Below are positions 1 through 8,577 of a stretch of DNA of 64,000 nt, piece after piece (within the stretch, counting starts at the first letter, position 1; the number at the start of each line of letters is the position of its first letter). The stretch lies in contig NZ_CP066831.1 of the NCBI RefSeq assembly GCF_016598615.1, positions 2,108,001 through 2,172,000 on the forward strand, in the 5' to 3' direction. Both the position numbers and the translations under genes were made by a program. A model generated the notes under the pieces. That model was not told the origin of the DNA and ran no database searches. It was given only the letters and a program-made list of their open reading frames with translations. The stretch is from Streptomyces liliifuscus. Its GTDB lineage: Bacteria; Actinomycetota; Actinomycetes; Streptomycetales; Streptomycetaceae.

Positions 1-118
1 CGATGTAGTACTCGGCGAGGTCCCGCTTGGTGAACCCGCGCTCCGGAAAGAAGATCTTGTCCGGACTGGACAGCCGCACCTTCCGCCCCGCCGCCTCCAG
101 CTCCACAGCGTCTCCCAT
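1..118 (-). CDS. LigD-type DNA polymerase/primase, 5' end only
   Basis: The minus strand from position 118 reads an ATG-started frame that stays open to the window edge (39 codons). Its residues 15-38 (RLSSPDKIFFPERG, then TKRDLAEYY) match the N-terminal signature of the LigD polymerase domain, the archaeo-eukaryotic primase-like enzyme of bacterial non-homologous end joining. Only the start is visible, so whether it is a stand-alone polymerase or a multidomain LigD cannot be told. It diverges from the ATP-dependent ligase at 213 with a 94-base gap, which fits a split NHEJ toolkit in which polymerase and ligase are separate genes. Confidence 0.8.
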   Translation of the reverse strand, partial: MGDAVELEAAGRKVRLSSPDKIFFPERGFTKRDLAEYYI

Positions 119-212
119 GCGAGCCACGGTAGGCGCACGGCGCGCACCTCGCATATCAGGGTGCACGCGCCTACACCGGGCGAATCTTCTCCGATCCGCG
201 CAGAATCGGAAC

Positions 213-1283
213 ATGGATCTGCCGGTGATGCCGCCCGTGAAACCCATGCTTGCCAAGTCCGTGGTGCGGATTCCGCCGGACATGCACTACGAGGCGAAGT
301 GGGACGGGTTCCGGGCGATCGTGTTCCGGGACGGGGATGAGATCGAGATCGGCAGCCGTAGCACGAAGTCGCTGGTCAGGTACTTTCCCGAGCTGGTGGA
401 GGCGCTGCGGGAGCGGTTGCCGGAGCGCTGTGTGGTCGACGGCGAGATCGTGATCGCGCGCGAGGGGCGGCTCGACTTCGACGCGCTGACCGAGCGCATC
501 CATCCGGCGGCCTCCCGGGTGAAGACGCTCTCCGAGCGGAATCCGGCGTCGTTCGTGGCGTTCGACCTGCTCGCGCTCGCCGACGAGTCGCTGCTGGACG
601 TTCCGCTGAGCGACCGGCGGGCGCTGCTGGTGGCGGCACTGTCCGGCGTCACGGCTCCGGTCCATGTGGCACCGGCGACGACGGACATCGAGGTGGCGCA
701 GCGGTGGTTCGAGCAGTACGAGGGCGCGGGCCTAGACGGGGTGGTCGCCAAGCCGCTCACGCTGCCCTACCGGCGGGACGAGCGCCTGATGTACAAGATC
801 AAGCACGAGCGCACGGCGGATGTCGTCGTCGCCGGCTACCGGCTCCACAAGAGCGGGCCGGTCGTCGGTTCGCTGCTGCTCGGGCTGTACGACGCCCATG
901 GCGCGTTGCAGCACGTGGGGGTGTGCGCGGCGTTCACGATGAAGCGGCGTGAGGAACTGATCACGGAGCTGGAGCCGCTGCGGATGGAGTCGGCCGCCGG
1001 GCATCCCTGGGCGGCGTGGACGCAGGACGCGGCGCACGAGTCGGCGCGGATGCCGGGCGCGCCCAGCCGGTGGACGGGCAAGAAGGACCTCTCCTGGCTG
1101 CCGCTGCGGCCGGAGCTGGTGTGCGAGGTGGCGTACGAGCACATGGAGAACGGTGAGCGCTTCCGGCACACGGCCCGTTTCCGCCGCTGGCGGCCGGACC
1201 GTACGCCCGAGAGCTGCACCTATGCCCAGCTGGAGGAGCCGGTGGGCTACGACCTGGCGGACATCCTGGGGCCGCGGGACTGA
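213..1283 (+). CDS. ligC: ATP-dependent DNA ligase, LigC type
   Basis: A 356-residue ATP-dependent DNA ligase that seals nicks or ends by an enzyme-AMP intermediate. The nucleotidyltransferase motif I is EAKWDGFRA, with Lys29 as the adenylated residue; further motifs include GSRS, VDGEIV, FDLLA, EGVVAK-like LDGVVAKP and YKIKHERTADVVV. An OB-fold domain follows from about residue 215, and the length is that of the LigC/stand-alone ligases rather than LigD. The ATG at 213 is chosen because homologous ligases begin just before PVKPMLAKS; an upstream in-frame start would add 62 arginine-rich residues without similarity. It is divergent from a LigD-type polymerase gene, so a role in end joining or repair is inferred. 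Confidence 0.88.
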   Translation: MDLPVMPPVKPMLAKSVVRIPPDMHYEAKWDGFRAIVFRDGDEIEIGSRSTKSLVRYFPELVEALRERLPERCVVDGEIVIAREGRLDFDALTERIHPAASRVKTLSERNPASFVAFDLLALADESLLDVPLSDRRALLVAALSGVTAPVHVAPATTDIEVAQRWFEQYEGAGLDGVVAKPLTLPYRRDERLMYKIKHERTADVVVAGYRLHKSGPVVGSLLLGLYDAHGALQHVGVCAAFTMKRREELITELEPLRMESAAGHPWAAWTQDAAHESARMPGAPSRWTGKKDLSWLPLRPELVCEVAYEHMENGERFRHTARFRRWRPDRTPESCTYAQLEEPVGYDLADILGPRD

Positions 1284-1382
1284 CCGGCGCCGACCGGACG
1301 GCAGTGGACAGGGCGCACATGGGTACTCGGACGGTCACCGCCGGGCACCTCGGCAGGTATCGATCGGTCATCAACTTGGGCT

Positions 1383-1394
1383 GATCGGCCGATC
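1383..1394. promoter_or_regulatory. 12-bp perfect palindrome in the gap before the DUF3048 gene
   Basis: GATCGGCCGATC lies in the 183-base gap between the ligase and the lipoprotein gene, about 75 bases before the latter. It is a perfect palindrome and could be an operator, but in DNA this GC-rich chance is not excluded. Confidence 0.2.
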
Positions 1395-1466
1395 GACGCG
1401 CGCAATCAGAACCGAGCGGGTAAGGCCATCAATGAACTTATAAGCACACAATCATCAATACGAGAA

Positions 1467-2471
1467 TTGGTGGCAACGGTGGGCATGGGACGCATGGCGC
1501 GCAGGCGGCGCCGCACGATGACGGCGGCGCTGCTGGCTGCCACGGTGGCCGCCGCCCTGGCGTCGGGCTGTACGACAGCAGGCGGTCGGCTCGACGACGG
1601 GCGCGGAGACGTCCCCGACAGCACGGACAGCGGCAGCCCGGAGAGCTCGACACCCCGCGCCCCCTCGCCGCTCGCCGTGAAGATCGACAACGTCTCCGCC
1701 GCCCGGCCGCAGACAGGCCTGGACGCCGCGGACATCGTGTACGCGGAGCAGGTGGAGGGCGGTCTCAGCCGGTTGATGGCGGTGTACGCGACCAAGCTGC
1801 CGAAGACCATCGGCCCGGTACGCAGCGCCCGCGAGTCCGATCTGGAGCTGCTGCGCCAGTTCAACGAGCCGACGCTGGCCTTCTCGGGCGCGCAGGGCAA
1901 GCTGATGCCGCTGATCGACAAGGCGCCGCTGCGCGCGGCGACCCCGGAGGACGACGGGAACGCGTACTACCGGAGGTCGGACAAGCCCTTGCCGCACAAC
2001 CTCTACCTGCGTCCGGACCGGCTCCTGAAGTCCGCGCCCGGGGCGGACGCGCTGACGACGGGGTTCCGGTACGGGGCGGCTCCCGCGGGCGGCAAGGCCG
2101 AGAACACGCGTACGGTCCGCTTCCCGGCGGCCCGTTTCACCTTCGACTGGGCGCAGGACCGGCAGCGCTGGCTGGTGTCGATGGACGGCAGTCCGACGGT
2201 CACGACCGACGGCAAGCGGGTGGCGGCCTCGACGGTCGTCGTGCAGTACGTGAACGTCCGGAAGTCCACGTTCCGCGACTTTCTGGGCAACAACACGCCG
2301 TACACGACCACGGTGGGTTCGGGCACGGCGAAGGTCCTGCGCGACGGCAAGGTCTTCGACGCCGGCTGGAAGCGCCCGGCGGCCGAGGACGGCACGGAGT
2401 TCACGACGACTGACGGCAGCCCCCTGAACTTCGCGGAGGGCCAGGTCTGGGTGGTGTTCGCGAAGGCCTGA
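1467..2471 (+). CDS. DUF3048 domain lipoprotein (YerB-like)
   Basis: A secreted lipoprotein of about 334 residues. The N terminus has an arginine-rich n-region (ARRRRR), a hydrophobic stretch and the lipobox LASGC with Cys35. The mature part carries the DUF3048 fold, recognisable from SPLAVKIDNVSAARPQTGLDAADIVYAEQ, GLSRLMAVY, GPVRSARESD and, near the end, EGQVWVVF. The biochemical role of DUF3048 proteins is not known to me. The start is uncertain: a TTG at 1467, GTG at 1470, or ATG at 1485 or 1494 all leave the signal peptide intact, and none has a strong ribosome binding site. It is followed closely by the convergent pcaV gene. Confidence 0.8.
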   Translation: MVATVGMGRMARRRRRTMTAALLAATVAAALASGCTTAGGRLDDGRGDVPDSTDSGSPESSTPRAPSPLAVKIDNVSAARPQTGLDAADIVYAEQVEGGLSRLMAVYATKLPKTIGPVRSARESDLELLRQFNEPTLAFSGAQGKLMPLIDKAPLRAATPEDDGNAYYRRSDKPLPHNLYLRPDRLLKSAPGADALTTGFRYGAAPAGGKAENTRTVRFPAARFTFDWAQDRQRWLVSMDGSPTVTTDGKRVAASTVVVQYVNVRKSTFRDFLGNNTPYTTTVGSGTAKVLRDGKVFDAGWKRPAAEDGTEFTTTDGSPLNFAEGQVWVVFAKA

Positions 2472-2474
2472 GCC

Positions 2475-2948
2475 TCAGCGCTGTGTGACGAGGGGCGCCA
2501 CCGGGGCGCCGGGGTTTCGCAGTCCCTCCGCCGCGTCCGACACCCGCTGGAGCAGATCGAAGAAGACGGTCTGCTCCTCACCGGAGAGCGGCGCCAGGAA
2601 GACCTGGTTCATCCGCGCCGTCCGTACCGTCAGCTTCCGGTGGACGCGCACGCCCTCGTCGGTGAGGCGGAGCAGGAAGCGCCGCCCGTCCTGCGGGTCG
2701 CGGACCTTGTCAAGGAGTCCGCGCCGCCCGAGCCGGCTGATGACCTCGGCGATGGTGGACCGGTCGAGCCCGACCCGCTCCCCCACCGAGCGCTGATCGA
2801 GCCCCGGTTCGGCGACGAGCGCGTTCAGGACCGCGAACTGGGGTGAGGTGATCTCCTCGGAGACCATCGTGTTCCAGAGCAGATAGTGCGCCTGCTGCAG
2901 CCGCCGGGCCAGGTGCCCGGGGTGGGCGGAGAGATCCACCGCGGCCAT
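2475..2948 (-). CDS. pcaV: MarR-family repressor of protocatechuate catabolism, PcaV
   Basis: A 157-residue MarR-type winged-helix regulator, divergent from the pca operon, so it is assigned as PcaV. The DNA-binding part runs roughly from residue 35 to 105, with LDQRSVGERVGLDRSTIAEVISRL as recognition helices and DPQDGRRFLLRLT as the wing. The N terminus reads HPGHLARRLQQAHYLLW, placing an arginine at position 15; in the Streptomyces coelicolor PcaV an Arg at this position is reported to be required for binding protocatechuate (recalled, not checked). The expected mode is repression of pcaIJFHGBL and of itself, relieved by protocatechuate. Its stop lies three bases from the convergent DUF3048 gene. 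Confidence 0.9.
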   Translation of the reverse strand: MAAVDLSAHPGHLARRLQQAHYLLWNTMVSEEITSPQFAVLNALVAEPGLDQRSVGERVGLDRSTIAEVISRLGRRGLLDKVRDPQDGRRFLLRLTDEGVRVHRKLTVRTARMNQVFLAPLSGEEQTVFFDLLQRVSDAAEGLRNPGAPVAPLVTQR

Positions 2949-2961
2949 GTGCCCTCCTTGT

Positions 2962-2980
2962 TCGTTGGTGCACTGAACGA
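2962..2980. promoter_or_regulatory. Candidate PcaV operator next to pcaV
   Basis: A TCGTT-N9-AACGA inverted repeat sits 14 bases upstream of the pcaV start, inside the 204-base pcaV-pcaI divergent gap. On the minus strand its core reads TCAGTGCAC, which recurs almost exactly at 3099-3107 before pcaI. Position and symmetry suit autoregulation by a MarR dimer. Confidence 0.45.
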
Positions 2981-3098
2981 TACCGGCCGACCGCTCTCCT
3001 TGTCCCGCCGTACGCCGAGACTCTGAGCTGCCGGTTCCCTGGAGGTCTTGACGGTCGGGGGTTCGAATGGCAGCGTGTTTGAAACCTCGAATAAATAC

Positions 3099-3110
3099 TC
3101 AGTGCCCTGA
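3099..3110. promoter_or_regulatory. Candidate PcaV operator next to pcaI
   Basis: TCAGTGCCCTGA has symmetric TCAG/CTGA ends and shares the TCAGTGC(A/C)C core with the site at 2962-2980. It lies 42 bases before the pcaI start, where a repressor would block the operon promoter. An AT-rich patch (ATAAATA) just upstream at 3091-3097 may be part of the promoter. Confidence 0.45.
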
Positions 3111-3152
3111 CTAATCGGGCCGCTGACGCTCGGCAGAGATGAGGCTTCGCAG

Positions 3153-3935
3153 ATGGACAAGGTGGTCGCCACAGCCGCCGAGGCAGTGGCCGATGTGCCC
3201 GACGGCGCGACCCTGGCGGTCGGCGGTTTCGGGCTCAGCGGTGTGCCGAACGTGCTGATCGAGGCGCTGTACGAGCGCGGAGTCGCCGGTCTGGGCGTGG
3301 TCTCGAACAACTGCGGGGCGATGGAGTCCGGCCTGGCGGTGCTGCTGGCGGCGGGGCGGATCGCCCGGGTGACCGGCTCCTACATCGGTGCGAACAAGGA
3401 GTTCGCACGGCAGTATCTGGCCGGTGAGCTGGAGGTCGAGATGATCCCGCAGGGCACGCTGGCCGAGCGGCTGCGGGCCGGCGGGGCCGGGATCCCCGCG
3501 TTCTACACCCCGGCCGGGGTCGGCACGCAGGTCGCCGACGGCGGACTGCCCTGGCGCTACGACGGCAACGGCGGGGTCGCGCTCGCCTCGCCGCCGAAGG
3601 AGGTACGGGAGTTCGACGGTACGGAGTACGTGCTGGAGCACGGGATCCGCACCGACTTCGCGCTCGTACGGGCCGCGAAGGGCGACCGGCACGGGAACCT
3701 CGTCTTCAACAAGTCGTCGCGGAACTTCAACCCGCTGGCGGCGATGGCCGGGCGGCTGACGATCGCCGAGGTGGAGGAGCTGGTGGAACCCGGTGAGATC
3801 GACCCGGACGCCGTGCATCTGCCGGGCATCTTCGTGCAGCGGGTCCTCGCGCTCACGCCCGAACAGGCGAACGCCAAGCTGATCGAGAAGCGGACGGTCT
3901 CGGCGCCCGCCACAGAGGGAACGGTGAGTGCGTGA
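3153..3935 (+). CDS. pcaI: 3-oxoadipate CoA-transferase, alpha subunit
   Basis: First gene of the operon, 260 residues. With PcaJ it moves CoA from succinyl-CoA to beta-ketoadipate. It is a family I CoA-transferase A subunit: the glycine-rich [10 protein letters not shown] lies near residues 25-34 and the typical [15 protein letters not shown] and [14 protein letters not shown] segments follow. Length matches the family. The ATG at 3153 follows a long divergent regulatory gap. The stop codon overlaps the GTG start of pcaJ, so the two subunits are translationally coupled, as expected for a stoichiometric heterodimer. Confidence 0.93.
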   Translation: MDKVVATAAEAVADVPDGATLAVGGFGLSGVPNVLIEALYERGVAGLGVVSNNCGAMESGLAVLLAAGRIARVTGSYIGANKEFARQYLAGELEVEMIPQGTLAERLRAGGAGIPAFYTPAGVGTQVADGGLPWRYDGNGGVALASPPKEVREFDGTEYVLEHGIRTDFALVRAAKGDRHGNLVFNKSSRNFNPLAAMAGRLTIAEVEELVEPGEIDPDAVHLPGIFVQRVLALTPEQANAKLIEKRTVSAPATEGTVSA

Positions 3936-4606
3936 TGGCCTGGAGCAGGGAAGAGATGGCCGCCCGCGCCGCGCGCGAGCTTCGGGACGGCCAGTACGTG
4001 AACCTCGGCATCGGTCTGCCGACGCTGATCCCCAACTACCTCCCGCCGGGCGTCGAGGTGATCCTGGAGTCCGAGAACGGGATCCTGGGCACCGGCCCGT
4101 ATCCGACCGAGGACCAGGTCGACCCGGACCTGATCAACGCGGGCAAGGAGACCGTCACGGTCCTGCCCGGGGCCTCCTTCTTCGACTCGTCGCTCTCCTT
4201 CGGGATGATCCGCGGCGGGCACATCGACGTCGCCGTGCTGGGCGCCATGCAGGTGTCAGCGGGCGGGGACCTGGCCAACTGGGCGATCCCCGGCAAGATG
4301 ATCACCGGGATCGGCGGGGCGATGGACCTCGTGCACGGCGCCCGTACGGTCATCGTGGTGATGACGCACACCGCCAAGGACGGCTCGCCGAAGATCCTTC
4401 AGGAGTGCGCGCTGCCGCTGACCGGCAAGGCGTGCGTCAACCGGGTCATCACCAACCTCGGCGTCCTGGACGTCACCGACGAGGGGCTCGTGCTCGTCGA
4501 GACCGCGCCCGGTGTCACCGTCGAGGAGGTCGTGGCGAAGACCGCCGCGAAGGTCCGTATCGCCGACGAGCTCACTGGCGAGCTCACCGAGGAGATCCAG
4601 TCGTGA
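3932..4606 (+). CDS. pcaJ: 3-oxoadipate CoA-transferase, beta subunit
   Basis: A 224-residue CoA-transferase B subunit. The catalytic glutamate is expected in ESENG (Glu48 with the GTG start), which forms the enzyme-CoA thioester; [15 protein letters not shown] and [29 protein letters not shown] are family hallmarks. The start is the GTG at 3932 overlapping the pcaI stop, although the ATG at 3935 is equally possible and removes one residue. Its own stop overlaps the GTG start of pcaF. It acts with PcaI in the cytoplasm on beta-ketoadipate. Confidence 0.93.
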   Translation: MMAWSREEMAARAARELRDGQYVNLGIGLPTLIPNYLPPGVEVILESENGILGTGPYPTEDQVDPDLINAGKETVTVLPGASFFDSSLSFGMIRGGHIDVAVLGAMQVSAGGDLANWAIPGKMITGIGGAMDLVHGARTVIVVMTHTAKDGSPKILQECALPLTGKACVNRVITNLGVLDVTDEGLVLVETAPGVTVEEVVAKTAAKVRIADELTGELTEEIQS

Positions 4607-5805
4607 AGGACGTCTACATCGTCGACGCGGTCCGCACGCCGTTCGGCAAGTACAGCGGGTCCCTGGCATCCGTGCGCCCGGACGATCTCGCCGCCCACGC
4701 CATCCGTGAACTCCTCGCCCGTACCCCGGAGTTGGACCCCTCCCGGATCGAGGACGTCTACTTCGGCAACGCCAACGGCGCCGGCGAGGAGAACCGCAAC
4801 GTGGCCCGCATGGCCGGACTGCTGGCCGGACTACCGACCTCCGTACCCGGCGTGACGGTCAACCGGCTGTGTGCCTCCGGTCTCGAAGCGGTCATCCAGG
4901 CCGCCCGCGCCATCGCGGTCGGTGACGCGTCGATCGCCCTGGCGGGCGGTGTGGAGTCGATGACCCGCGCCCCCTACGTGCTGCCCAAGAACGACAAGCC
5001 CTTCCCCGCCGGGCACACCGAGCTGTACTCGACCACCCTCGGCTGGCGGATGACCAACCCGCGGATGGATCCGCAGTGGACCATCCCGCTCGGCGAGTCC
5101 GCCGAACTCATCGCCGACAAGCACAAGATCAGCCGGGAGCAGCAGGACGAGTACGCGCTCGGCAGCCACCGCAAGGCGGCCCGGGCCCAGGCGGACGGCC
5201 TGTTCGACGCCGAGCTCGCGCCGGTGCCGGTCCCCCAGCGCAAGGGCGACCCGCTGGTCTTCGGCGCCGACGAATGCGTACGGGCCTCGACGTCGCTGGA
5301 CGCGATGGCCAAGCTCAAGCCGTCGTTCCGCAAGGAGAACGGCACGGTCACCGCGGGGAATGCGTCACCGTTGAACGACGGAGCCGCCGCCCTGCTCCTG
5401 GTCGACGAGGAAGGTCTCAAGGCCACCGGCCGCGAACCCCTCGCCCGTGTCTCCGCGACCGGCGTCTCCGCGCTCGACCCGCACTACTTCGGACTCGCCC
5501 CCGTCGAGGCCGTCAACCGTGCGCTCGCCAAGGCGGGCAAGGGATTTGACGATCTGTCAACTCTCGAACTGAACGAGGCGTTCGCCGCGCAGGTCCTGGG
5601 CTGTGTCGCCGAGTGGCCCGAGTTCGACCCGGCGATCCTCAATCCGCAGGGCGGTGCCATCGCGCTCGGACACCCGCTGGGCGCGTCCGGCGCCCGGCTC
5701 GCCGGGACCGTGGCGCACCAGCTCGCCCGCAAGGGCACCGGGGTCGGCGTCGCCACCCTCTGCATCGGCGTCGGCCAGGGCCTCGCCCTCGTACTGGAGC
5801 GTTAG
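4603..5805 (+). CDS. pcaF: beta-ketoadipyl-CoA thiolase
   Basis: A 400-residue thiolase that splits beta-ketoadipyl-CoA into acetyl-CoA and succinyl-CoA, the last step of the pathway. The acyl-accepting cysteine is Cys90 in [46 protein letters not shown] and the C-terminal CIGVGQG with the second active-site cysteine are all present. The start is the GTG at 4603, which overlaps the pcaJ stop and begins [15 protein letters not shown] as other thiolases do. Confidence 0.93.
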   Translation: MKDVYIVDAVRTPFGKYSGSLASVRPDDLAAHAIRELLARTPELDPSRIEDVYFGNANGAGEENRNVARMAGLLAGLPTSVPGVTVNRLCASGLEAVIQAARAIAVGDASIALAGGVESMTRAPYVLPKNDKPFPAGHTELYSTTLGWRMTNPRMDPQWTIPLGESAELIADKHKISREQQDEYALGSHRKAARAQADGLFDAELAPVPVPQRKGDPLVFGADECVRASTSLDAMAKLKPSFRKENGTVTAGNASPLNDGAAALLLVDEEGLKATGREPLARVSATGVSALDPHYFGLAPVEAVNRALAKAGKGFDDLSTLELNEAFAAQVLGCVAEWPEFDPAILNPQGGAIALGHPLGASGARLAGTVAHQLARKGTGVGVATLCIGVGQGLALVLER

Positions 5806-5813
5806 GAACTCTC

Positions 5814-6584
5814 ATGGCTCTCACCCAGTCGGACATCGACACCGAGATCAAGGATCTCCAGGACGCGTACGACAAGGCGGTCGCGGGCGGCGCCCCGGTC
5901 CTGCACCACCCGCGCCGCGACTACGCCCCGTACCGCAGCTCGCTCCTGCGCCACCCCAAGCAGCCGCTGGTCGCCGTGAGCGGCGGGGACCCGGAAGCCG
6001 TCGAGCTGTCGGGGCCGGTGTTCGGGGTCACCGACATCACCGAGCACGACAGCGATCTGACCCTCCAGCACCGGGGCGAGCCGATAGGCGAGCGCATGAC
6101 GGTCTCGGGCCGCCTGCTCGACCGCGACGGCCGTCCCGTGCGCGGCCAGCTCGTCGAGATCTGGCAGGCCAACGCCGCCGGGCGGTACGCCCATCTGCGC
6201 GAGCAGCACCCGGCGCCGCACGACCCCAACTTCACCGGTGTGGGGCGAACCCTGACGGACGATCAGGGACGGTACTCGTTCACCACGATCAAGCCGGGCC
6301 CGTACCCGTGGGGCAACCACACCAACGCGTGGCGGCCCGCGCACATCCACTTCTCGGTGTTCGGCACGGCGTTCACCCAGCGGCTCGTGACACAGATGTA
6401 CTTCCCGAGCGACCCGCTGTTCCGGTACGACCCGATCCTGCGGTCCGTGACGGACGAGGCGGCCCGGAACCGGCTGATCGCCGCCTACGACCACGACCTC
6501 TCGCGGCCCGAGTTCTCGATGGGCTACGCATGGGACATCGTCCTCGACGGTCCCTCCGCCACCTGGATCGAGGAAGGCCGTTGA
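5814..6584 (+). CDS. pcaH: Protocatechuate 3,4-dioxygenase, beta subunit
   Basis: A 256-residue catalytic subunit of the non-haem Fe(III) intradiol dioxygenase that opens protocatechuate to 3-carboxy-cis,cis-muconate. The four iron ligands can be placed: Tyr125 (GRYAHL), Tyr164 (GPYPWG), His177 and His179 (PAHIHF). The spacings 39, 13 and 2 equal those of the Pseudomonas enzyme (Tyr408, Tyr447, His460, His462). The ATG at 5814 comes eight bases after the pcaF stop. PcaG follows two bases later. Confidence 0.94.
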   Translation: MALTQSDIDTEIKDLQDAYDKAVAGGAPVLHHPRRDYAPYRSSLLRHPKQPLVAVSGGDPEAVELSGPVFGVTDITEHDSDLTLQHRGEPIGERMTVSGRLLDRDGRPVRGQLVEIWQANAAGRYAHLREQHPAPHDPNFTGVGRTLTDDQGRYSFTTIKPGPYPWGNHTNAWRPAHIHFSVFGTAFTQRLVTQMYFPSDPLFRYDPILRSVTDEAARNRLIAAYDHDLSRPEFSMGYAWDIVLDGPSATWIEEGR

Positions 6585-6586
6585 CC

Positions 6587-7150
6587 ATGGCCGAGCGACT
6601 GCTCCCCACCCCGTCCCACACCATCGGCCCGTTCTACGGGCACGCGCTCCCCTTTCCGGGCGGCGCCGAGGTCGCACCGCAGGGCCACTCCGACGCGATC
6701 ACCCTGCACGGGTACGTGTTCGACGGCGCGGGCACGCCGATCCCCGACGCCCTGCTGGACTTCTGGCAGGCGGCGCCCGACGGCTCGCTGAAGGGCGCGC
6801 CCGGCTCGATGCGCCGCGACCCGTCGACGGGCGGGTTCGTGGGCCGCAACGGCGTCGACTTCACGGGCTACGGACGGGTCCCCACGGATGCCGACGGGCA
6901 CTACGCGCTCCACACGCTGCCGCCGGGCAACGCCGGGCTGCCGTACATCAGCGTGTGCGTGTTCGCGCGCGGTCTGACGCACCACCTCTTCACCCGCGCG
7001 TACCTCGCCGACGGCGCGGACCCGCTGCTCGACTCGCTCCCGGCCGAGCGGCGCGCCACGCTGATCGCGGCCGAGGGCGCGAACCGGACGTACCGTTTCG
7101 ACATCCGCCTTCAGGGCGAAGGCGAAACGGTCTTCCTGGAGTTCCAGTGA
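6587..7150 (+). CDS. pcaG: Protocatechuate 3,4-dioxygenase, alpha subunit
   Basis: A 187-residue partner of PcaH, sharing the intradiol dioxygenase fold but without the full set of iron ligands. LLPTPSHTIGPFYG at the N terminus, DFWQAAPDG, DFTGYGRVPTDADGHY and VFARGLTHHLFTRAYL match alpha subunits. The ATG at 6587 starts two bases after the pcaH stop, and its stop overlaps the GTG of pcaB. Confidence 0.93.
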   Translation: MAERLLPTPSHTIGPFYGHALPFPGGAEVAPQGHSDAITLHGYVFDGAGTPIPDALLDFWQAAPDGSLKGAPGSMRRDPSTGGFVGRNGVDFTGYGRVPTDADGHYALHTLPPGNAGLPYISVCVFARGLTHHLFTRAYLADGADPLLDSLPAERRATLIAAEGANRTYRFDIRLQGEGETVFLEFQ

Positions 7151-8577
7151 CAGCTGCCGCCCCTGACGATCCCGTCGGACCCGGCGATCTCATCGAGCCC
7201 GGTGGTCCCGGCGGCCCCGGTGGTCCCATCGGTTCGGGGGATCCCGTCGGTTCCGACGTCGGCCTGCTAGCGCCCGGCCGTGCGGGCTCGCCCGCCGAGT
7301 CCGCGACCGGCGACCGCGCCTTCCTTCAGGCGCTGCTCGACGCGGAGGCGGCACTCACCCGCGCGCAGGCCTCGCTCGGCCTCGCCCCCGCGGAGGCCGC
7401 AGACACGGTCACCGCGGCGGCCGACGCGGCGCGCTTCGACGTCCGCGATCTGGCGCTCCGCGCGCGGGGCGGCGGCAATCCGGTGATCCCGCTGGTCGCG
7501 GACCTGACGGCGGCGGTCGAGACCGTCGACGCCGGGCACGCCCCTTACGTGCACCGGGGCGCGACCAGCCAGGACATCATGGACACGGCCACCATGCTGG
7601 TCGGCGCCCGGACACTGGATCTGATCCTGGCGGACCTGGCCCGTACGGAGGTCGCGCTGGCGCGGCTCGCGCGGGAGCACCGGGACACGGTCATGCCGGG
7701 GCGCACCCTCACCCAGCACGCCGTACCGACCACGTTCGGGCTGAAGGCGGCCGGCTGGCGCTCGCTGGTGCTGGACGCGAGGGACCGCGTGCAGGCCGTA
7801 CGGGACCGGCTCCCGGCCCAACTCGGCGGCGCGGCTGGCACGTTGGCGGCCTTCACCGCGTACGGAACGCCGGACACGGGGGCACTGGTCGAGGCGTACG
7901 CCCGTGAACTGAACCTCGCCGCACCGGTGTTGCCCTGGCACACCCTGCGTACCCCCGTCGCCGACCTGGCGGGAGCCCTCGCGTTCACCGCGGGCGCCCT
8001 CGGCAAGGCGGCCACCGACGTGCTCACCCTCGCCCGTACGGAGATCCGTGAGCTGAGCGAGGGCACGGGCGGCGGTTCCTCCGCCATGCCGCACAAGGCG
8101 AACCCGGTGCGCGCCACCCTCGTCGCCGCGGCGGCCCGCCGGGCGCCGCAGCTCGCCGCGACGCTGTACGGATCCCTGGCCGCCGAGGACGAACGGCCCG
8201 CCGGTGCCTGGCACGCCGAGTGGGAGCCCCTGCGCGACCTGCTGCGTCTGGTCGGCGGGGCCGCGCGTGACACGGTCGAGCTGGCCGAGGGTCTGCGGGT
8301 CCACGCGGACGCGATGCGCGCCCATCTGGACCTCACCCACGGCCTGATCATCTCCGAGCGGCTCTCCGCCGAACTCGCGCCGGTCCTCGGGCGCGCCCGG
8401 GCCAAGGACCTGCTCACACGCGCCGCGCGGCGGGCCACCGCAGAGGACCGGCCACTCGTCGAGCTCCTCGCCGAGGAGCCCGAGTTGAAGGACCTCGACC
8501 TCGTGGCCCTCACCGACCCGACCCAGTACACCGGCTCCGCCGGAGCCCTCACCGACCGTGCCCTGGAGCGAAGTTGA
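7147..8577 (+). CDS. pcaB: 3-carboxy-cis,cis-muconate cycloisomerase
   Basis: A 476-residue member of the fumarase/aspartase superfamily that closes 3-carboxymuconate to 4-carboxymuconolactone. The superfamily signature GGSSAMPHKANPV lies at about residues 308-320, and TSQDIMDTATM is the other active-site strand. The GTG at 7147 overlaps the pcaG stop. Residues 8-38 form a Gly/Pro-rich stretch (repeats of GGP and GDP with Val/Ile) before the usual start of the fold; this extension is unlike the rest of the protein. The stop overlaps the TTG start of pcaL. Confidence 0.92.
   Translation: MTAAAPDDPVGPGDLIEPGGPGGPGGPIGSGDPVGSDVGLLAPGRAGSPAESATGDRAFLQALLDAEAALTRAQASLGLAPAEAADTVTAAADAARFDVRDLALRARGGGNPVIPLVADLTAAVETVDAGHAPYVHRGATSQDIMDTATMLVGARTLDLILADLARTEVALARLAREHRDTVMPGRTLTQHAVPTTFGLKAAGWRSLVLDARDRVQAVRDRLPAQLGGAAGTLAAFTAYGTPDTGALVEAYARELNLAAPVLPWHTLRTPVADLAGALAFTAGALGKAATDVLTLARTEIRELSEGTGGGSSAMPHKANPVRATLVAAAARRAPQLAATLYGSLAAEDERPAGAWHAEWEPLRDLLRLVGGAARDTVELAEGLRVHADAMRAHLDLTHGLIISERLSAELAPVLGRARAKDLLTRAARRATAEDRPLVELLAEEPELKDLDLVALTDPTQYTGSAGALTDRALERS

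Noticed and set aside
27..212. Extension of the DNA ligase gene to an upstream start
   Set aside because: The added 62 residues are Arg/Ser-rich, overlap the divergent LigD-type gene, and the ligase family begins at the ATG at 213.
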